Shown here: positions 10,017 through 20,814 of the stretch, in pieces
How the letters are laid out: the number at the start of each line of letters is the position of its first letter
Position numbering within the stretch: the stretch's first letter is position 1
Assembly: GCA_032433765.1 (NCBI GenBank)
Contig: JAVIAB010000008.1
Coordinates: 38,467,679 to 38,531,678, forward strand
Source of the DNA: Megaustenia siamemsis
Taxonomy: Eukaryota > Mollusca > Gastropoda > Stylommatophora > Ariophantidae
Length of the DNA: 64,000 nucleotides
Direction of reading: 5' to 3'
The notes under the pieces: generated by a model
What the model was told of the DNA's origin: nothing
Databases searched by the model: none
Seen by the model: the letters and a program-made list of their open reading frames with translations, nothing else
Made by a program: the position numbers and the translations under genes

Positions 10017-10399
10017 GTAATAAACCGGAATGTGAACTAATGAGATCGAAAGGGAGAGTACTCACGCATGTAACAGTGTTACTCTAGACACCACGTTTGT
10101 CATGGGTTGCGTTTCCACTGGGACGGGTTTATTAACTCCCTGGCGTTTAGATGAAGAGCTCTACCCAAGGGAGGTTACTGGTGTCACCCAATTTCTCATG
10201 TTCGGCTAAATTATCGGACAATGCCATCAAACGAGCCGGTCGATTCCTTCTGTCGCTTGCCTGCCTGTGTCTGGCAGGGAGATGGCAGCTACAGGTCTCC
10301 TACGTGCTTAACTATTTCTTGGTTGTTCGCTATAGCAGGAGCGTTGATTTGGTCCGACTTAGCAAAAGGGTGACCATTTTCTGGTAAACATGGCCTTGT
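10017..10399. other. Unassigned stretch
   Basis: It holds a 78-codon plus-strand frame (10151-10387) with a hydrophobic middle. No family is recognisable and there is no clear splice or poly(A) context, so I do not call a gene. Confidence 0.3.
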
Positions 10400-10588
10400 C
10401 TTGTGGGAGATGCAGGTTTCTTGCTTTAGCTGCGTATGTTGCATTGTGGGAGATGCAGTTTTCTTGCTTTAGCTGCGTATGTTGCATTGTGGGAGATGCA
10501 GTTTTCTTGCTTTAGCTGCGTATGTTGCATTGTGGGAATGCAGTTTTCTTGCTTTAGCTGCGTATGTTGCATTGTGAGAGATGCCGTG
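10400..10588. repeat. 43-bp minisatellite, locus 2 (about 4 units)
   Basis: It has the same unit as 7974-8276, with GCAGTT in place of GCAGCT at the junction in most units and a 2-bp deletion in one. Confidence 0.95.
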
Positions 10589-10912
10589 AAGGTGACTCAT
10601 CCACAAATATTGTACTGACAGTTGTTTGGTCAAGCCGCTGCAAGATTGTTGTAATATTGTCTGTCTTTTCCACTAATCATTTTTCTGCACCCACAAAACT
10701 TCTCCCCATCTCTATCAGCTTTCATTTTCAGCCACCCATTGTTCCTTTTAAAAGTATGTAACTCGCGTAGGGTTGTATCCATTATAATCCGTCTCAGATA
10801 GGACTAAGAATTCAAAAATGGTTTTTGCAGATAACGATGTGGATATGATGAAAGTAGGTAAATGTGAATAGACAGGGGTGATGTGGTGAGAGTATATAAT
10901 GCAGAAAGAAGA

Positions 10913-10964
<52 letters not shown>

Positions 10965-10968
10965 TTGC

Positions 10969-10999
<31 letters not shown>

Positions 11000-11258
11000 G
11001 TGAGAGTAAAAATGTATAAATATAGCCGGCATAAGCATATATATATATAGGAACAGCCCTTTCCTATATTATTTTTCCCCTTTTTCATAATTGGTAAAGA
11101 AATGTGACTTGACGTAATGCTGACCATTATACCAGACACATATGACGATGGTGACAGCAATATGGGCGCAAACTCTATAAAATGTTGGCGTGACGTAATG
11201 TTTTTTTCTTCCTTGTAGTCTGTTGTTTCTTTCATCGCGCATGTTCTTTCTCCAGTTA
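10589..11258. repeat. Unassigned DNA with (AT)n and (GT)n microsatellites
   Basis: An (AT)n tract lies at about 10916-10975 and a (GT)n tract at about 10976-11000. The remainder has no recognisable feature. Confidence 0.7.
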
Positions 11259-11632
11259 TAAAGTAGTAGTAAGTAGTAGTAGTAGTTGTAGTAGTAGTAG
11301 TAAATATTAGTAGTAGTAGTAGCAAGTAGTTGTAGTAGTAGTAGTAGAGGTAGTAGTAAGTAGTAGTAGTAGTTGTAGTAGTAGTAGGAGTAGTAGTAGT
11401 AGTAGTAGCAGAAGTAGAAGTAGTAGTAGTAGTAGTAGGAGGAGTAGTAGTAGTATTAGTAGGAGTAGTAGTAGGAGTAGTAGTAGTAGTAGGAGTAGTA
11501 GTAGTAGTAGGAGTAGTAGTAGTAGTAGGAGTAGTAGTAGTAGTAGGAATAGTAGTAGTAGTAGTAGTAGTAGTAGGAGTAGTAGTAGTAGTAGGAGTAG
11601 TAGTAGTAGTAAGAGTAGTAGGAGTAGTAGAC
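11259..11632. repeat. (GTA)n trinucleotide microsatellite, about 370 bp
   Basis: This is a long AGT/GTA tract with interspersed AGG, AAG and TTG triplets. The variants fall in blocks, for example GGA recurring about every 15 bp from 11460 on, so it has begun to organise into a longer repeat. Confidence 0.95.
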
Positions 11633-12024
11633 TATGGATTTTTCAGCGCCTATAGGAAATGTTATTGTTTTCTTTTCTTTCGCCGTGCATTCTCTATTTT
11701 CTTTGAGTCTGTCTGCTTCTTGCTTGGCTTGGAAACTTCCCGCATTGTGTCAACACTAAAATACCAAGCTGCAGTGTCCTCTCCAGAGCGAGTACTTGAG
11801 CAGAAGAAAAATAAGAGACAAGTTGTTGCCCATGCAACATGTTTCTTCTATCCACGTAGCCGAACTATTTAAAGTTCTGACGGTCAGAACAATTTGATGC
11901 CAGCTGAGTTTGAAAAGTAAATCACATTTTTGTTTTATTTTTTAGTGAAAACGGGGGGAGGGGCAGAGAACTAAGAACAGCGGGCACGTTGAAAGAGGTT
12001 AGTAGCTATATCTGACTCCTTTTC
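11633..12024. other. Unassigned stretch
   Basis: Mixed-composition DNA. No gene or repeat is recognised. Confidence 0.4.
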
Positions 12025-12560
12025 ATGAAAGTGAGGTATGATAGTAATGATAAAATAGAGGAAGAGAAGAAAAAAAGAAGACGACGAAAGAGGACGAGGA
12101 GAGAAGACGAGGAGAGAAGACGAGGAGGAGTGAAAAGAAAAATGGAGAATAATAGTTATGATAAATTAGAAGATGAAGAAAAAAAATGGAAAATGAGAAG
12201 TGAAAAGTAACATAAAGAATGACAGTAATAAAGGAAGAATAAAAAGTAGGAGATAGAAGAGGAAGAAGCAGAAGAAGAGGAAATTGGAGGAGTGAAATGA
12301 AAAAAAATTAAGAGCGACAATAATAATGGAAGTAGAAAAAGTAGAATGAAGAAGAGGAGAAGGAAGAAGAAAAAGTAGAATGAAGAAGAGGAGAAGGAAG
12401 AAGAAAAAGTAAAATGAAGAAGAGGAGAAGGAAGAAGAAAAAGTAAAATGAAGAAGAAGTAGAAAATGGAGGAGTGAAATGGAAAATTAAGAACGACAGT
12501 AATAAAGGAAGAAGAAAAAGTAGAATATAGAAGAGGAAGAAGCAGAAGAAGAAGTAGAAG
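12025..12560. repeat. Polypurine tract with about 31-bp internal repeats
   Basis: The plus strand is overwhelmingly A and G for about 530 bp. Between 12345 and 12455 a unit of GAAGAGGAGAAGGAAGAAG plus AAAAAGTAAAAT repeats about three times. A 61-codon K/R/E-rich frame inside it is compositional. Confidence 0.85.
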
Positions 12561-12949
12561 AATGTTTAGCTATACAGCATAATTGTGGGTCACTTGAAAG
12601 CAACAACAGACAAACCGGATTATATATATCAAGATAGAATAGAGGAATTCACCAGATGAATGCAACTGTTTAGACTCATTGTTTGCACACAAGTGAGCCA
12701 GGGTCAGTGAAGTGTCGATTGATTGATAGATCAGAATGAGCGTAGAGGAAATGAATGGAGCAGAATGAGATTTGGGAAGAACAGAAATATTTGCATAAAG
12801 TGTGGGCGTCAAAATGGGAAAACTCTTTGTATCTCTCTCTGACTCCAGGATAGAAAGAACGGGACATGTAAATGGAATAATACAAAAGTCCGAAAATTAA
12901 AAAAAAAGTATATTATCAAGATAAAAGTGTCTGAAGATAAAATTGTTGA
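12561..12949. other. Unassigned stretch
   Basis: No gene or repeat is recognised. Confidence 0.4.
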
Positions 12950-13310
12950 TATCTAATGCCATGGAGAAAGTTGTAAAAATTATTGAAATATCATATGGGG
13001 GAAATTGTAAACATTATTGAGATGTCGTACAGGAAAAATTGTACACATTAAGGGCGTATCATATAGATAAAATTGTACACATTATGTACATATCATAAGG
13101 AAAAAACTGTACACATTTTTGACATATCAGAAAGAAAAAATTGTACACATTATTGACATATATAGAGAAAATTGTACACATTTCTGACATATCATGTAGA
13201 GAAAATTGTTGACTACATTCAAATGTAGAAAAATGTTAGTACATTCAAATGTAGAAAGATGTTAGTACATTCAAATGTCATAGATGAAATTGTTGCGTAT
13301 ATTGAAATAT
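12950..13310. repeat. Degenerate minisatellite
   Basis: Diverged units carry AAAATTGTACACATT and GACATATCAT and are spaced about 35-45 bp apart. At about 13200-13290 they grade into a second motif, ACATTCAAATGTAGAAA, repeated three times. Confidence 0.7.
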
Positions 13311-13317
13311 AGACAAA

Positions 13318-13455
13318 GTGTTTAGTTTAGTTTAGTTTAGTTTAGTTTAGTTTAGTTTAGTTTAGTTTAGTTTAGTTTAGTTTAGTTTAGTTTAGTTTAG
13401 TTTAGTTTAGTTTAGTTCAGTTTAGTTTAGTTTAGTTTAGTTTAGTTTAGTTTAG
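13318..13455. repeat. (GTTTA)n pentanucleotide array, about 27 units
   Basis: This is a near-perfect run of GTTTA with one TTCAG variant. It is not the canonical animal telomere hexamer. Confidence 0.95.
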
Positions 13456-13628
13456 TCGACAGGTCATCATCCTCATTGCACATCGGACAAGTCCAGAAGT
13501 GCTCAGATCTCTTCTGAAGTATATATCTGAACGTGTAGAGACTAACGACACCCATGTTGCGTTGGTTGACAAGACTTCTTTGAATTCCTGCGTAGTGCCC
13601 TCATCTGGCATCTCCAATAATAAAATAA

Positions 13629-13879
13629 AAAAGTAAAGTGCCCCCGTCACGCCAATTGGCGTATAGGGAATATGGTGTTAGTGACCATACATTTTACAGA
13701 CCTTCAGCACATGATTTTTGAGGTAATGTGGTCGGTATTACGCCCGTGCCGCTTTACTTTCCCAGAAAAAAATTAGGTACCCATTAACGGCGGGGTGAAC
13801 CGGAAGCCGTCAGTTGGGTTGAACCCTACCTCTTGTCCTTTGTAGTCCAGTTCACTAGCCACTGAGCTGGTAGCTCCCA
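13629..13879 (-). repeat. SINE-A, near full length
   Basis: The tail is on the left (GTAAAGTGCCCCCGTCACG) and a slightly damaged head on the right (CACTGAGCTGGTAGCTCCC). The B box has decayed to GTTGAACCC. Confidence 0.85.
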
Positions 13880-14194
13880 TCTTGACATGATATTCATGAA
13901 ACCTGTTCATTACTGCGGATAGGGGGTCATATTCTAAGTCGCGTTATCGTCATGCGTCCCTGAGGGCATTCAGAATGTCTTCACGGTCCAAAGTCATTCC
14001 GCACTCTACATAAGCCAAATTGGCAAATATGATTTTAAAACTCATACCCGAACACCTCGTGACGACTACACAGGACAAGCGGTCTTCATTCCCAGGAACT
14101 ACATGTTCCCTCCGACAGATTCCAATATTGGAATAATGTTGTAAAGATAGTTTTAGTTTTAGAAAATGCAACAAAATAATAAACAATTCTTCTT
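13880..14194. repeat. Unassigned stretch with a Rep5 core
   Basis: A core of about 80 bp at 14040-14115 (CGAACACCTCGTGACGACT, then GACAAGCGG) recurs at 29433-29520 and 54860-54945. Nothing else is recognised. Confidence 0.5.
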
Positions 14195-14410
14195 TACCAT
14201 CTTCTTTCCTTCCTCATTTACCTTTCAGTGTCGATGGGAGATATAATTTTTGGTCATTTGATTTTCTATTCGCCTCTGCTACTGTTATGTTTCCTAGTAT
14301 TTCTAGCATTCTATCAATACATCTTTTTCGGGGTCGGCCCTTATGTGTTTTTGTTTTTCTCGCAACGTTTATTGAAGACTCGTTGTTCTGTTTTGATCTT
14401 TCTACATTAC
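14195..14410 (-). mobile_element. LINE-E 3' end
   Basis: Reverse-complement codons match the C-terminus shared with 29640-30115 and 36130-36850 (an ILEALGNI-like core, then LPSTLKGK and stop). It lies tail-to-head with LINE-C. Its only open frame on the plus strand is an antisense shadow. Confidence 0.65.
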
Positions 14411-14439
14411 CACGTGGCTAAATAATTGTATATGTTCCA

Positions 14440-15310
14440 TTAATGTTCAGAAGACAGTAATACTAAATCAAGGTGACTTCAAACCTCTATCTATTACTCT
14501 AAAAGACTGCCCACTAGAATCAGTACAGAAATTTACATATCTTGGATCCACAGTTACGCAAACCATCTCTCTTGATGAAGAAATAAACTGTCGAATTGGT
14601 AAGGCAGCTACGACCTTCGGCAAACTCACAAAAAGGGCATGGAACAACACGAAACTAACTCGAAAGACTAAACTCCTAATATATCAAACATGTGTGCTTA
14701 GCACACTACTATATGGATCCGAAACCTGGACAACATACTCAAACCAGGAAAAAAGACTAAATGTCTTCCACATGCGATGTCTCCGCAAAATAATGCACAT
14801 CAAATGGCAAGACAAAATAACCAACTTAACTGTCCTGCAACGTGCTAAGATCCCAACAATCATGTCGATGCTCAGATGTCGAAGGCTAAGATGGCTGGGG
14901 CATGTCCAACGGATGGAAGAAAAACGCATTCCTAGGCAAATACTATAAGGTGAGCTAAAACACGGAAAAAGACAAATCGACAGACCTAAACTACGATATA
15001 GAGATATCTGCAAATCATCTCTGAAATACTTCTCCATCTGTGAAAACGACTGGCAACATCTGGCAAGTGATCGCACATCATGGAGAGCATGTATAGGGAA
15101 CGGTATAACAACATTTGAGACTGTGCTAAAACAGGACTTAGAAGAGAAGAGACTCATGAAAAAGGATGGTAAACCCTGTGGATCAGCGAGCCTGACTTGT
15201 TCATTATGTGACCACGTGTGTTTGTCAAACATTGGTAGAATTAGCCACGAGAGAAGCTGTTCGGCAAAAACAATACCTCAAAAAATACGCAATAGCCTCC
15301 ACTAGACCGT
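14440..15310 (+). mobile_element. LINE-C ORF2 C-terminal half with CCHC zinc finger
   Basis: A frame of about 290 codons is interrupted by a single stop at 14946-14948. It starts just downstream of the RT palm (NQG, then KFTYLGSTV), passes TLLYGSETW and RLRWLGHVQRM, and ends in a C-x2-C / H-x3-C zinc knuckle (cysteine codons at 15198, 15207 and 15258, histidine between). This architecture, with a C-terminal nucleic-acid-binding finger, is known from several LINE clades. Endonuclease and RT catalytic motifs are missing. It is followed by a (TA)n tract. Confidence 0.8.
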
Positions 15311-15328
15311 CTGACAAGACGAAAAGGG

Positions 15329-15330
<2 letters not shown>

Positions 15331-15390
<60 letters not shown>
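15331..15390. repeat. (TA)n microsatellite
   Basis: About 30 TA units follow the LINE-C 3' end and may descend from its tail. Confidence 0.9.
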
Positions 15391-15396
<6 letters not shown>

Positions 15397-15411
15397 ATAT
15401 AATATATAATA

Positions 15412-16010
15412 TATGCAAATGAATTTAAATATTTGGGACCTTTGTTAACCTCAGACGGAAGATGTACAAAAGAGGTGAGATGCAGAATGGCTGAGGCAAG
15501 AGCAGCTTTCCGAAAATTCAGGAAGGTATTATGTAATCCATTTTTGACAATAGAAACAAGAAAAAGAGTTCTTAAATGTTACGTAGAGCCAGTCTTAACA
15601 TATGATGCGAATCATGGACAATAGGACAACAGACAAAAAAAAATCACTGGAGTCTGTAGAAATGTTGTTTTACAGAAGAATGTTGAGATACCATGGACAG
15701 CTAAGAAGAGTAATGAAAACGTTCTGAAAGAGGCCAAAGCAAAAAGAGAGCTAATTTCCAATATTAGGAAGAAACAATCATCATTTTTGGCCATGTAATG
15801 AGAAGAGAACTGGAATATATTGTAGCGACTAGGAAAATTGAGGGACGAAGAGATAGAGTGAAGCAAAGAGAAAAAATACAAGACAGCTTAAGAGAATGGC
15901 TTAACAGAAGGTTAACAACATAAATGATAAATAACTATCGAGATCGAAAGTTGTGGAGAAACATGATCACCTATGCCAGCAGGCCCGGTACTTGATGATG
16001 ATGATGATAT
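15412..16010 (+). mobile_element. LINE-B copy 1, RT C-terminus and tail
   Basis: It starts in a segment reading EFKYLG-like then TSDGRCTKEVRCRMAEA and continues, with several frameshifts, to the 3' end CAGGCCCGGTACTTGATGAT plus (GAT)n. The open frame 15433-15624 covers only the first third. Non-functional. Confidence 0.75.
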
Positions 16011-16314
16011 ATTCTATGGCTGGGGTTATGAACAATATCTATACATGGGTTATCAACATAATGTAGTAAAGCATAATTACAAGTGGTTGTCAACTTTTCT
16101 TTTTGTAAACTCACCCGAAGACAATGATCAATAATGATTGAAATCTTCCGGACATTAATTGCCTCAAATGACATCGTATCATGGCATCAGCGGCTATAAA
16201 TTAATGTTGTGACACTGCTTTCCTAACACGTCAAACAGAATGTGGCCAAATTCTGATGTGTTTCTGACAATGTTGCTTTCTTTTACAATGCAGGAAAGTA
16301 TTATTTAACGACTA
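16011..16314. other. Unassigned stretch
   Basis: No gene or repeat is recognised. Confidence 0.4.
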
Positions 16315-16315
16315 C

Positions 16316-16665
16316 ACATAAAAAACATTGGGGGCCTAGGTAGCCTAGTTGGGAAAACCACCCGACTGGACTATCGACGTTCGGACAACCCGTGTTCGAT
16401 TCCCGCTGGGAGCAGTGTGAGTTGTACTCGTGGTTGGAAAAAAAATACCCCCACGGTCGACCCAGCCGTTGGTAGAAATGGGTACCAGGGTATTATTCTG
16501 GGAAGGTGAGGAATGTCGCCTCGCATCTGAGTTTCGATGCTTGAGGCGACACTATACAGAAATCTCCGGACATTTCTGGATAGGCGGCCGAGTACATATG
16601 GGTGTAAACTCGCTTGCTAAGACACCAGGTCAAGCCTCGCACTTTATCTTTTCCATACATAAAAA
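16316..16665 (+). repeat. SINE-D copy 2 with TSD
   Basis: The element spans about 16330-16654, with head GGGGCCTAGGTAGCCTAGTT and B box TGTTCGATTCCC. Flanking ACATAAAAAACAT and ACATAAAAACAT form an imperfect TSD. Confidence 0.8.
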
Positions 16666-17017
16666 CATACATAGAATCTGGCAGATATACATACAATACC
16701 GTTCTTTGTGAAAACGGATTAGTTGTACAAACAATCGCATGTGTGGCCGATATTATTGTGTATCTAGTGTGTGGAGGCAGTGACATCGAGATACTATTTG
16801 ATGGCGTTGGCATGCCGGTGACACTCGTGGGAACCTAGGAAAGACTTTCACAAGAACACAGCTGCCTTCCAACATTGCATCGACGTTTTGTGAGATTTTT
16901 ATTTAGCGAAGGTGTTAAATATATAGAGATCTATCAACAAATGAGAATTCAATACGGTGACATGGGTAGGAGACAAACATAAGTGAATGAATAGACTTAG
17001 AAGTTCGTGGCCCACGT
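16666..17017. other. Unassigned stretch
   Basis: Short open frames are present but none is recognisable. Confidence 0.4.
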
Positions 17018-17622
17018 CACTCATCATCATGGAGTGTCATCTCCGCGACGATGGTTGTCTACCATGGAGTGCCATTCTGCTGTCTCTTGCTTTGATGGTG
17101 CAGGTTGTCATAGACTGGTTTGTCCATCTTTTGATGTTACTCGTCCATGTTAGTCTTGGTCTGCCTCTGCCTCTTTGACATTGTATTTTCCCCTCCAGGA
17201 TTACTTTTAGTAGGCTGTTGTGCCTTTTAACATGGCCCAAAAATCGCATTTGTCTTGTTTGAATTGTGCTTAGTAGTTCTCTTTTCATTTTTAGTTGTTT
17301 TAAGACTTCATCATTTGTTTTCTTTTCCTTCCATTCAATTCTACCTATTCTTCTGTATATACACATTTCAAAGGCTTAAATTCTCTGTTCTCTTTTCTTG
17401 TTTAATGTTCATGTTTCTGCACCATATAGGAATGTTGAGAAGGCATAACATTTTGCTATTCTTAGTTTTTGCCCTGGTGTTATTTGTTTTGACGTCAGTA
17501 TGTTCTTCGTGGTATTAAAATTGCTTTTTGCCATTCCTATTCTTTTGTTTATTTCAGTTGTACATTGTCCATCACTGGTTATAGTATGTCCAAGGTAGTT
17601 GTAGTTCTGAACTGTCTCCAGG
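17018..17622 (-). mobile_element. LINE-A copy 1, C-terminus
   Basis: Minus-strand codons include IGRIEWKEKKTNDEVLKQLK, then MRFLGHVKRHNSLLKVILEG and a basic RGRGRPRLTW segment. The 3' end lies at 17018 with ATGATGA. The tail shows frameshifts and the copy is truncated upstream of the YADD motif. Confidence 0.8.
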
Positions 17623-17650
17623 CCACCAGCTTGAAGTAATTTTCTTTACC

Positions 17651-18039
17651 CTGGTCCTTCACTCGGGTGTCCGGTTAGCGCAATCGATAGGCGGTTGGCT
17701 TACCACTGCAACAGCCGGGGTTCGTTCCCTGGCGAGGACACCTGGGTTTTACTAATTCCCTAAAAATTAGTGGGAGCCGCGATAGCTCAGTGGTTAGTGA
17801 ACTGGACTACTACGGACAAGGGGTAGGGTTCGATCCCAACCGACGGCTCCGGGTTCACCCAGTCTTAAATGGGTACCGGATTTTTTCTGGGAAAGTAAAG
17901 CAGCACGGGCGTAATACCGACCACATTACCCCAAAAATCATGTGCTGAAGGTCTGTAAAATATAGGTTCACTAACACCATATTTCCCTATACGCCACTTG
18001 GCGTGACGGTACTTTACTTTACTTTACTGGTCCTTCACT
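17651..18039 (+). repeat. Composite SINE copy II with perfect 13-bp TSD
   Basis: The tRNA-like head is at 17666-17742 (termini GGTGTCC and GGACACC), the linker at 17743-17771 and SINE-A at 17772-18026, ending in an (ACTTT)n-like tail. The duplication CTGGTCCTTCACT occurs exactly at 17651-17663 and 18027-18039. Confidence 0.95.
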
Positions 18040-18042
18040 TAG

Positions 18043-18268
18043 GGCTGTTGCGAAGAATAAACATCGCAACCGTGTAAAACGTGATACGGGTAAACCGGCG
18101 TGTCACAGTCAAGTAGGTTACATTACTACTGGACATTGGCGTTTCATCAGTCCATCACATCATTCGTCACGAGCTGAAGTTGCGAAAAATGTGCTAGATG
18201 GGTACCCGAGCGACAGTGTATGCGTGGCTGTGCACCCGTCTAAAAAAATCTTTTCACGCGGTATCTGA
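18043..18268 (+). CDS. Candidate host terminal exon of unknown function
   Basis: A pyrimidine-rich tract ending CACTTAG at 18042 looks like a splice acceptor. From 18044 a single frame stays open for 74 codons to TGA at 18266-18268. It contains RNRVKRDTG and a mixed, non-repetitive peptide including GHWRFISPSHHSSRAEVAKN. The DNA is CpG-rich and resembles no repeat in this window. The other two frames close quickly. A GGTAAGT donor at about 18284 lies beyond the stop. I recognise no family. An open run of this length could arise by chance, so this is only a candidate. The composite SINE just upstream duplicated the presumed polypyrimidine tract. Confidence 0.22.
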
Positions 18269-18347
18269 GCTTTCTGGAGCTATGGTAAGTGCATTATAAC
18301 TACTGGAGTGGATAAATTTATTTCTCATTGAACGCCTCTTGAGTGTG

Positions 18348-18391
<44 letters not shown>

Positions 18392-19616
18392 TGGGCTTAT
18401 TTTTTCTATGAAGAAAAAGATGACCAGAACTCTAGCACACCATTCAAAATAAAAAAGAGAAAATCGTGAAATACTACTTTTGAATTTCCGGTGTAGTTAT
18501 ATTTGTAAAATGGACATGCTATCTATTTATCCAATTTAATTCAATAATTATGTTTAATAAATGAAAAATTAAAACTAGGATTCAGTAATTTTACCTATAA
18601 AACACTGCTAAATAAAAACAATTGAAACCAAAATAGTTACTTAAACTATTCTAAACAGTGCTCATCACATCGGCTACGTGCTCTTCACGAGCTTTTTGAA
18701 TCGGTTGCCATGAGCCTGACTTTCAGGAACCAGGAACTAACTGTTGGTAAGGGCTGAAAAATTTTGAGGAGAACCAACTAGCTTGATGTAAAACAATGTG
18801 TCGGTTATTTGCAGAGAAACTCTCGTCGGTATGAGAAATGGTTCGTCTGGGAGAAATCTCGACTACTTTCGGCAGTAGAATAAGGGATACCTTTGATAGT
18901 GTTTATTATCTGCGATGGTACATCTGACATTTTCTTCTCTTTTAGGATTTCAAATAATCCCGTATAAGCCATTTCTGGAATTATAAGACACGTTGGGAAA
19001 AAAAATCTTCATTTGAGTCTGACCGAATATACATTGTCCTTTCTGGCATGTGTGTCTCTTCTTTAGACAGAAGGCGATTTTTTGTTCTTCATTTTAAGCT
19101 GTCATAAAAGTCTGCAGGCTCAAGCGAACGAATATAATTTATTGATCAATTGTCTACTCTCTTCTCTAAAGTCTCCCTTTTCAAGCACATATTTTCAGCG
19201 GGTCGTACAATTTCAAGATCTAATGTCCACTATTTTCTGTTTTCAAATATTCAAACGACTAAAAAAAAGTGATATATACATAAATAAGCCTATGTAGTGA
19301 AATATAGCGTGACTATGAATGTGTGCAAGCAAGCGGAAAAAAACATTTGCGTTTCTTCGTTTCCTTATAGCTTATACTACTACTTCATCATTTAGACTTA
19401 ACACAGATGAGGTGTGTAGAGCTGAGAGAATATCGTAGCATGTGTTGCTTGAATGTTCGTGTCAATAGGATGTATTTTGTGACTCATTGACAGAAATTTC
19501 TGGGATCGTCAATTTGCCCTGTAAACCTGAAGCTTCCTTGGTGTATGTTTGTGCTACAGCTTGTTTGCTTGTTTGTTTATTTGGGTTTTTTTTATATTCA
19601 GGCCATGTGTCTGAGT
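18269..19616. other. Unassigned AT-rich stretch
   Basis: It holds a (TA)n tract at about 18350-18388. I see no gene. Short frames are isolated and not recognisable. Confidence 0.4.
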
Positions 19617-20157
19617 CTGTGTTACTCAAACTTTAACGTACCGTGACCATTTCCGACCTTGCTTTCTATTCATGGCCCCTCTGTTCTTACGTAAAACAAA
19701 ATGTCTATTCAAACGATTTTTTTTAAAATTGTATTTATATTTTAAAAATGCAGGTATATAGACTTGATTACTGAAAATATTTCCTAATATATGTAACACT
19801 TTGGGCTTGATGGGCAGAGACAATATTTTTTTGTAATATCTAGTTCTATTATTGTTGGTTGGTATACTGGAAAAACACCTCTCTCTTCATTGTGTCCAGA
19901 CGGTTTTGTGTTCTGTTTAGTAAATAACTCACTGGATTGCCAAATACCTTTGGTATGCGCCTGTCCTATATGAGGAGATAAAGAAACTATCCAGTGAGTG
20001 GAACAAAGTGATAACTAAATAGATCTGTACCTGGTCGCATGGCCATCTAAGTCTTGTACCGTGACCACAACAAATTACGTCACTTTTACCTGTGGGCCCT
20101 CACCCCTGGAATATCATGCGGTCCCTCAAGGGGATAGGTGTCGTTCGAGAAACACTT
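19617..20157. mobile_element. Possible degenerate hAT-type MITE
   Basis: The left end TGTGTTACTCAAAC and the right end GTTCGAGAAACACT are imperfect inverted repeats of a kind common in Charlie-like hAT elements. ACCGTGACCA motifs recur internally. No 8-bp TSD is visible, so the call is tentative. Confidence 0.35.
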
Positions 20158-20181
20158 CTCTTAACCATTTTATTATTTGAT

Positions 20182-20418
20182 ACTCGATACAATTGTTAAA
20201 AGACACAACCGCCTACTAAAAGTAATCCTGAGGGGAAAATACAAGGTAAAAGAGCCAGAGGCAGACCAAGATTAACATGGACGAGTAACATCAAAAGATG
20301 GACAAATCTGCCTATGACAACCTGCACCATCAAAGCAAGAGACAGGGCAGAATGGCGCTCCATGGTAGCCAACCTTCGTTGCGGAGAAGGCACTCGATGA
20401 TGATGACTCGATACAATT
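20182..20418 (+). mobile_element. LINE-A copy 2, short 5'-truncated insertion with TSD
   Basis: Only the last 210 bp (20195-20405) inserted, covering the VILRGKYKVK-like to RSMVANL region and the (TGA)n tail. The flanks ACTCGATACAATT (20182-20194 and 20406-20418) are a perfect 13-bp TSD. It also fixes the LINE-A 3' end as CGATGATGATG. Confidence 0.9.
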
Positions 20419-20704
20419 ATTTACCAGATTTGTCGCTGGGTGAGTTGATCAGAGATTCTTTTGTTTTAATTGTCTTTTTCTTGTCTTGTTTGCATCTTCT
20501 TATTGGATAACAGTTAGGAAGAGAAAAAGAAAAACAATTATTTGATGTATTGACCCTGACAAGGTTAACAAATGAGGGTTAACATTAATCAGTGGATGAG
20601 GTAATCATAATGAGTGGGGCTAAGAGGGAGGGAGGAAGTTCTGAGCAATCGAGGCTTTTGAGATCGATGGAGATAATAACTTTATTGTTAGTAACAGAGA
20701 GATA

Positions 20705-20745
<41 letters not shown>

Positions 20746-20783
20746 GAGGAACTAGAGAGAGAGAGAGAGAGAAGGGAGGAACT

Positions 20784-20814
<31 letters not shown>

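Noticed and set aside
10151..10387. 78-codon frame with a hydrophobic middle
   Set aside because: No homology, no clear splice or poly(A) signals; the length is compatible with chance.
13318..13455. Interstitial telomere repeat
   Set aside because: The unit is GTTTA, not TTAGGG or TTAGG, and there is no neighbouring telomere variant.
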